Shown in pieces: positions 5,009 to 7,947 of a DNA stretch of 7,947 nucleotides. The stretch comes from Desulfobacteraceae bacterium (lineage in GTDB: Bacteria; Desulfobacterota; DSM-4660; Desulfatiglandales; Desulfatiglandaceae). A model generated the notes under the pieces. It was given only the letters and a program-made list of their open reading frames with translations, was not told where the DNA came from and searched no databases. Position 1 is the stretch's first letter. The number at the start of each line of letters is the position of its first letter. The DNA lies in assembly GCA_030611815.1 (NCBI GenBank), contig JAUWPC010000152.1:1-7947 (forward strand), given 5' to 3'. The translations under genes were made by a program, and so were the position numbers.

Positions 5009-7751
5009 ATTTCTTGGCCAGGATCTCTCTGATTTTTTGCGAGAGCTGTTCTATGTTAAAGGGTTTCTGGATGAAACCGTCACACCCCCGTTTCAATATC
5101 TCTGTTGCTTCCCCTTCTATACTATATCCGCTTGAGAGCAGGACCTTTACTTTGGGGTTTATCTCTTTCAGTCTGTCAAAGGTCTCCCCGCCTCCCATCA
5201 CGGGCATTACCATGTCAAGGAGAACCAAATCAATCTTGTCCTGGTTTTTCTCGTATGATTCGAGGGTCTGTTTTCCATTACCAGCCAATAGGACTTCATA
5301 GCCCAATTTTCTCAGCATCTGCTCCCCGGCATCGAGAACAGATTCCTCATCATCCACCAAGATGACGGTCTCTTTGCCTCTGACAAGCTCAACAGACGCC
5401 TCCTTTTCCTCTATTACCTTTTTTTCTGTTGCCGGCAGATAAATAGTGAAAGTGGTGCCTTGGCCCTTTTCAGAATCCACATCAATGTAGCCTCTATGAG
5501 CCTTTACAATACCGTAAGCAGAAGCCATCCCAAGACCCGTGCCATTAGCAAAGCCCTTTGTCGTAAAGAACGGCTCAAAGACGCGCTCCATGGTTTTCTT
5601 GTCCATGCCTACGCCGGTATCTCTAACAGTTAATAAGACATAGTTTCCAGGCTTCACTTTATAAGGCTTACCGGTAATATCCTTATCTGTAACATTCAAT
5701 GTCTTTAAGGCAAGATCCCCACCCCTTGGCATAGCATCTGCGGCATTGACATACAGATTCAGCAGGACCTGTTCAATCTGCCCCTGGTCCGCCTTTATGC
5801 CATACAGGTTCTCAGAAAGGTCTTGATGAACCGTAATCTCTTTTCTTGTCATTCCAAAGGCATCAGAGGTCTCTTTCACCAACCGGTTCAGGCTGATGGG
5901 CTTGACCTCATATCTTCCTTCTCTGGCATATCCAAGGAGCTGGCTGGTCAGTTTAGACCCACTTTTAACCTGTTTTTCGATGTTCTTAAGTCTCTTATAA
6001 TTAGGATCATCTGTGTCGGTCTCCATAAGCATCAAAGATGTATACCCCATGATGCCCATAAGCAGGTTATTGAAATTGTGTGCTATGCCGCCGGATAAAG
6101 TACCGATTGATTCCATCCTTTGGGCATGCTGGAGTTGGGCCTGGAGTCTGTTTTTTTCTTCTTCTGCCTGCTTGCGGTCAGTCACATCCCGGGCAATACC
6201 TCTAAGCCCAATACGCTGACCTTCAGCATCTTTCATTAGGGATACGGAAGTTTCTATATACCTTTTAGTACCGTCTTTTCTTATTATCTCCCAATCAAAC
6301 CCTCTTGCAGGTTCTCCTGTTCTGTATACTTTGTTGAAGGCTTCAAATACTCTTTTAGCTGTCTCTTTATCAGAGTATTGTCGGTTATTCGTACCCATCA
6401 ATTCATCTCTGGGATATCCAAATATTCTGCACATGGAATCATTGAAAAAAGTAAAGCTGCCGGCAATGTCAACTTCATAGTAACCGTCTTCGATGGTTTC
6501 GAGAATGTTTCGATACTTTCCCTCGCTCTCTTTAAGGGCCTGCTCCCTCTTCTCCAAGGAGCCGGCCATTTCATTGAAGGTTGAGGTCAGTTCGCTCACC
6601 TCATCTTTTCCCTTTGGAGTGAGCCTGGCTTCCAGATTTCCATCTGAAAGCTCTTTGGCCGCACTGTTAAGCGCCTCGAGTGGCTTAGTCATCCGTTTGG
6701 CCAAGATCATCGAGACAAGCACCGCAAGCAGAACGGCAAGCAGCGTGATCGCAAAAAAGAACCATCGGAGCCTCTTGATCGGCGTCATAATCTCGTCCTT
6801 GGGGATCACCATAGCCATGGAGTAGTTGGCCGAGGGAACGGGCGAATAGATTACCGCCATCTCCCGGTCCAGTTCGGGATCATTGAAAAAGAGACTTCCG
6901 TCTCTCCCCTGGATCATCTCATTGCCGGCCCGCGCCAATTCCTTTGACGGTTCGTCAATGATCTTTGCCCGCACTGCCACCTTTTCCCCTATCTCGTTCA
7001 GGACATGTTTCCCCTGATCGTCTAAATTGAGATGAATGACCTTGGCCGGGTCCCAGTGATAGATGTAGGTGCCATTCTGCGTTATTAGACAGAGCTTTGC
7101 AGATCGGCCAAAGTCCTTGAGGATTTCGTCCCGCAATCTGTTGAGCAGGGACTCGATCTCTTCCCATTGAATGGTCCCGCCCACCAGGCCCAGAACCTTG
7201 TCGCCATGTTCAGACAGAACAGTGGCCCCCACCAGGACCTGGCGCACTCCTGTAGTGTAAGAAATGATGGGGTCTGAGACATGGGTCCTTGGCTCTGCAC
7301 TCAGGTTGTTTCCCACCGTATGCTGCCAGTATTTTCGCTTGGCCATGGATTTCAATTTGGCCTTAGGGTCAGAATTGTCAAAACTGGCAAGCCCCCCGTG
7401 GGCCGGGTTCCCTCCGGTGGTTACATAATAATGCGAACTGGGGGTGCCAAGGAACAGCTTTTCGTAAACCCCGCCGTGCCGTGTATGCTCGTCCCGGAGA
7501 AAGGGACCGATCTTCTGCCAATCCATTGTTCGCATTAGCGGGGTATTAGCATAGGCCGAGGTTTCCGCAATGCGCTGCGCGAAATATCCTGATAGTTTTT
7601 CCGCCGTAGCCCGCAGATGTCCCTGGGCAGAATTTAGTGTCAGCACATGTAGATGTCCCGTGCTTTGCCATAGAAAAACCCCCATGGCCATCAGCAGCGG
7701 AACCAGGGCAGCAAACAGTGTCACAGAGGTAAGTTTGGTGCTAAGCTTCAT
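5007..7751 (-). CDS. Membrane-bound hybrid sensor histidine kinase (Cache-HAMP-PAS-HisKA-HATPase-REC)
   Basis: A 914-residue inner-membrane sensor. A transmembrane helix (about 11-28) and a second (330-350) bracket a periplasmic region of about 300 residues resembling a double Cache domain (RKYWQH near 139-144, SDPIISYTTG at 159-168). HAMP (about 350-402) and a PAS/PAC module (about 408-527, ending GIARDVTDRKQAE) follow. The HisKA H-box SGGIAHNFNNLL (553-564) carries the phospho-acceptor His558. The ATPase has an N-box NLYVNAADAM (665-674), DTGVGM (711-716), FEPFFTTKG (725-733) and GTGLGM (737-742). The C-terminal receiver has D800/D801, phospho-acceptor D846, S873-S874 and K896. All catalytic residues are present, so it should autophosphorylate and pass phosphate to its own receiver; an Hpt protein or other output is not in the window. 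The ligand is unknown. AGGAGGT at 7757-7763 fixes the start. It sits between a related receiver gene and the mutase. Confidence 0.95.
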   Translation of the reverse strand: MKLSTKLTSVTLFAALVPLLMAMGVFLWQSTGHLHVLTLNSAQGHLRATAEKLSGYFAQRIAETSAYANTPLMRTMDWQKIGPFLRDEHTRHGGVYEKLFLGTPSSHYYVTTGGNPAHGGLASFDNSDPKAKLKSMAKRKYWQHTVGNNLSAEPRTHVSDPIISYTTGVRQVLVGATVLSEHGDKVLGLVGGTIQWEEIESLLNRLRDEILKDFGRSAKLCLITQNGTYIYHWDPAKVIHLNLDDQGKHVLNEIGEKVAVRAKIIDEPSKELARAGNEMIQGRDGSLFFNDPELDREMAVIYSPVPSANYSMAMVIPKDEIMTPIKRLRWFFFAITLLAVLLAVLVSMILAKRMTKPLEALNSAAKELSDGNLEARLTPKGKDEVSELTSTFNEMAGSLEKREQALKESEGKYRNILETIEDGYYEVDIAGSFTFFNDSMCRIFGYPRDELMGTNNRQYSDKETAKRVFEAFNKVYRTGEPARGFDWEIIRKDGTKRYIETSVSLMKDAEGQRIGLRGIARDVTDRKQAEEEKNRLQAQLQHAQRMESIGTLSGGIAHNFNNLLMGIMGYTSLMLMETDTDDPNYKRLKNIEKQVKSGSKLTSQLLGYAREGRYEVKPISLNRLVKETSDAFGMTRKEITVHQDLSENLYGIKADQGQIEQVLLNLYVNAADAMPRGGDLALKTLNVTDKDITGKPYKVKPGNYVLLTVRDTGVGMDKKTMERVFEPFFTTKGFANGTGLGMASAYGIVKAHRGYIDVDSEKGQGTTFTIYLPATEKKVIEEKEASVELVRGKETVILVDDEESVLDAGEQMLRKLGYEVLLAGNGKQTLESYEKNQDKIDLVLLDMVMPVMGGGETFDRLKEINPKVKVLLSSGYSIEGEATEILKRGCDGFIQKPFNIEQLSQKIREILAKK

Positions 7752-7947
7752 CTAAGACCTCCTAACATTCACGCCAATGTCCCAAGATCTCTCTTTGTCC
7801 AAGATCTCTCTTGCCTTGCGGGAAAGTTGATTTATGTTAAACGGTTTCTGTATAAAACCATCACAACCTCGATCCAGTATCTCAGTCGCCTGGCCGTTAA
7901 TGCTGTAACCGCTTGAAAGAAGGACCTTAATATCAGGATCGATCTCC
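7752..7947 (-). CDS. C-terminal end of a second receiver-domain protein, probably a hybrid kinase (partial)
   Basis: The gene enters from the right edge with no start codon in the window; the first complete codon is at 7946-7944 and 64 residues remain. They begin EIDPDIKVLLSSGYS, then GCDGFIQKPFNI, the second half of a CheY-like receiver with the conserved Ser-Ser and the Lys of KPF. Aligned to the end of the neighbouring kinase, 41 of 51 residues are identical, so the two genes arose by tandem duplication or conversion. The upstream part is unseen. A hybrid kinase is likely because the paralogue is one, but a stand-alone regulator is possible. The tail after ILDK (ERSWDIGVNVRRS) has no match in the paralogue and arises from a frame-shifting direct repeat. 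The stop TAG (7754-7752) directly abuts the next ATG, and the neighbour's ribosome binding site lies inside this coding region, so translation is probably coupled. Confidence 0.88.
   Translation of the reverse strand, partial: EIDPDIKVLLSSGYSINGQATEILDRGCDGFIQKPFNINQLSRKAREILDKERSWDIGVNVRRS
7782..7812 (-). repeat. 14-bp direct repeat in the tail of the receiver gene
   Basis: CCAAGATCTCTCTT (plus strand) occurs at 7782-7795 and again at 7799-7812, separated by 3 nt, giving a 17-nt period. Since 17 is not a multiple of three, the second copy is read in a different frame (REILD, then ERSWD). Each copy contains an inverted repeat: in the transcript AAGA and TCTT flank GAGA, a GNRA-type tetraloop. 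Confidence 0.85.

Noticed and set aside
6493..6825. 110-codon open frame on the plus strand inside the kinase gene
   Set aside because: It is antisense to the transmembrane/HAMP region. Its serine- and leucine-rich translation is a shadow of the kinase codons.

Overview
The window looks like chromosomal DNA from a free-living Gram-negative bacterium. The best guess is a Desulfobacterota (Deltaproteobacteria) relative. The guess rests on large periplasmic-sensing hybrid histidine kinases with the receiver signature LLSSGYS...GFIQKPF, strong AGGAGG-type ribosome binding sites, and short degenerate intergenic repeats. No rRNA, tRNA, CRISPR array, transposase or phage gene is visible.

Layout: (1) 1-443 is a self-contained cold-shock gene unit: a sigma70-like promoter, a hairpin-bearing leader, a 66-residue CspA-family protein and a strong intrinsic terminator. 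(2) 444-764 is non-coding. It holds a small 9-nt-periodic repeat and, just before the next gene, a run of short inverted repeats that may form a structured leader. (3) 765-2709 is a tight rfbD-rfbB pair (dTDP-4-dehydrorhamnose reductase and dTDP-glucose 4,6-dehydratase). A 7-nt-periodic repeat runs across the rfbB stop codon. (4) 2816-3490 encodes a UMP kinase of the archaeal type rather than the usual bacterial PyrH type. (5) 3502-4992 on the minus strand encodes a phosphohexomutase of the phosphomannomutase/phosphoglucomutase superfamily. It converges on the UMP kinase with only 11 bp between the stop codons. (6) 5007-7751 (minus) is a 914-residue hybrid histidine kinase placed directly upstream of the mutase with its stop codon inside the mutase ribosome binding site. 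(7) 7752-7947 (minus) is the 3' end of a second gene whose receiver domain is about 80% identical to that of the kinase. Its stop codon touches the kinase start codon.

The plus-strand genes and the mutase share a nucleotide-sugar theme. A phosphohexomutase supplies hexose-1-phosphate, UMP kinase feeds UTP for UDP-sugars, and RfbB/RfbD make dTDP-deoxysugars for cell-surface polysaccharide. The rfbA and rfbC steps are not in the window. The minus strand reads as one operon: receiver-domain protein, then hybrid kinase, then mutase. This suggests, without proving, that a surface-sensing phosphorelay is linked to sugar metabolism. I do not see a clearly new system. The points most worth checking are the archaeal-type UMP kinase, the tandem near-identical receivers with a 14-bp duplication that shifts the reading frame at the gene junction, and the possible structured RNA ahead of rfbD.
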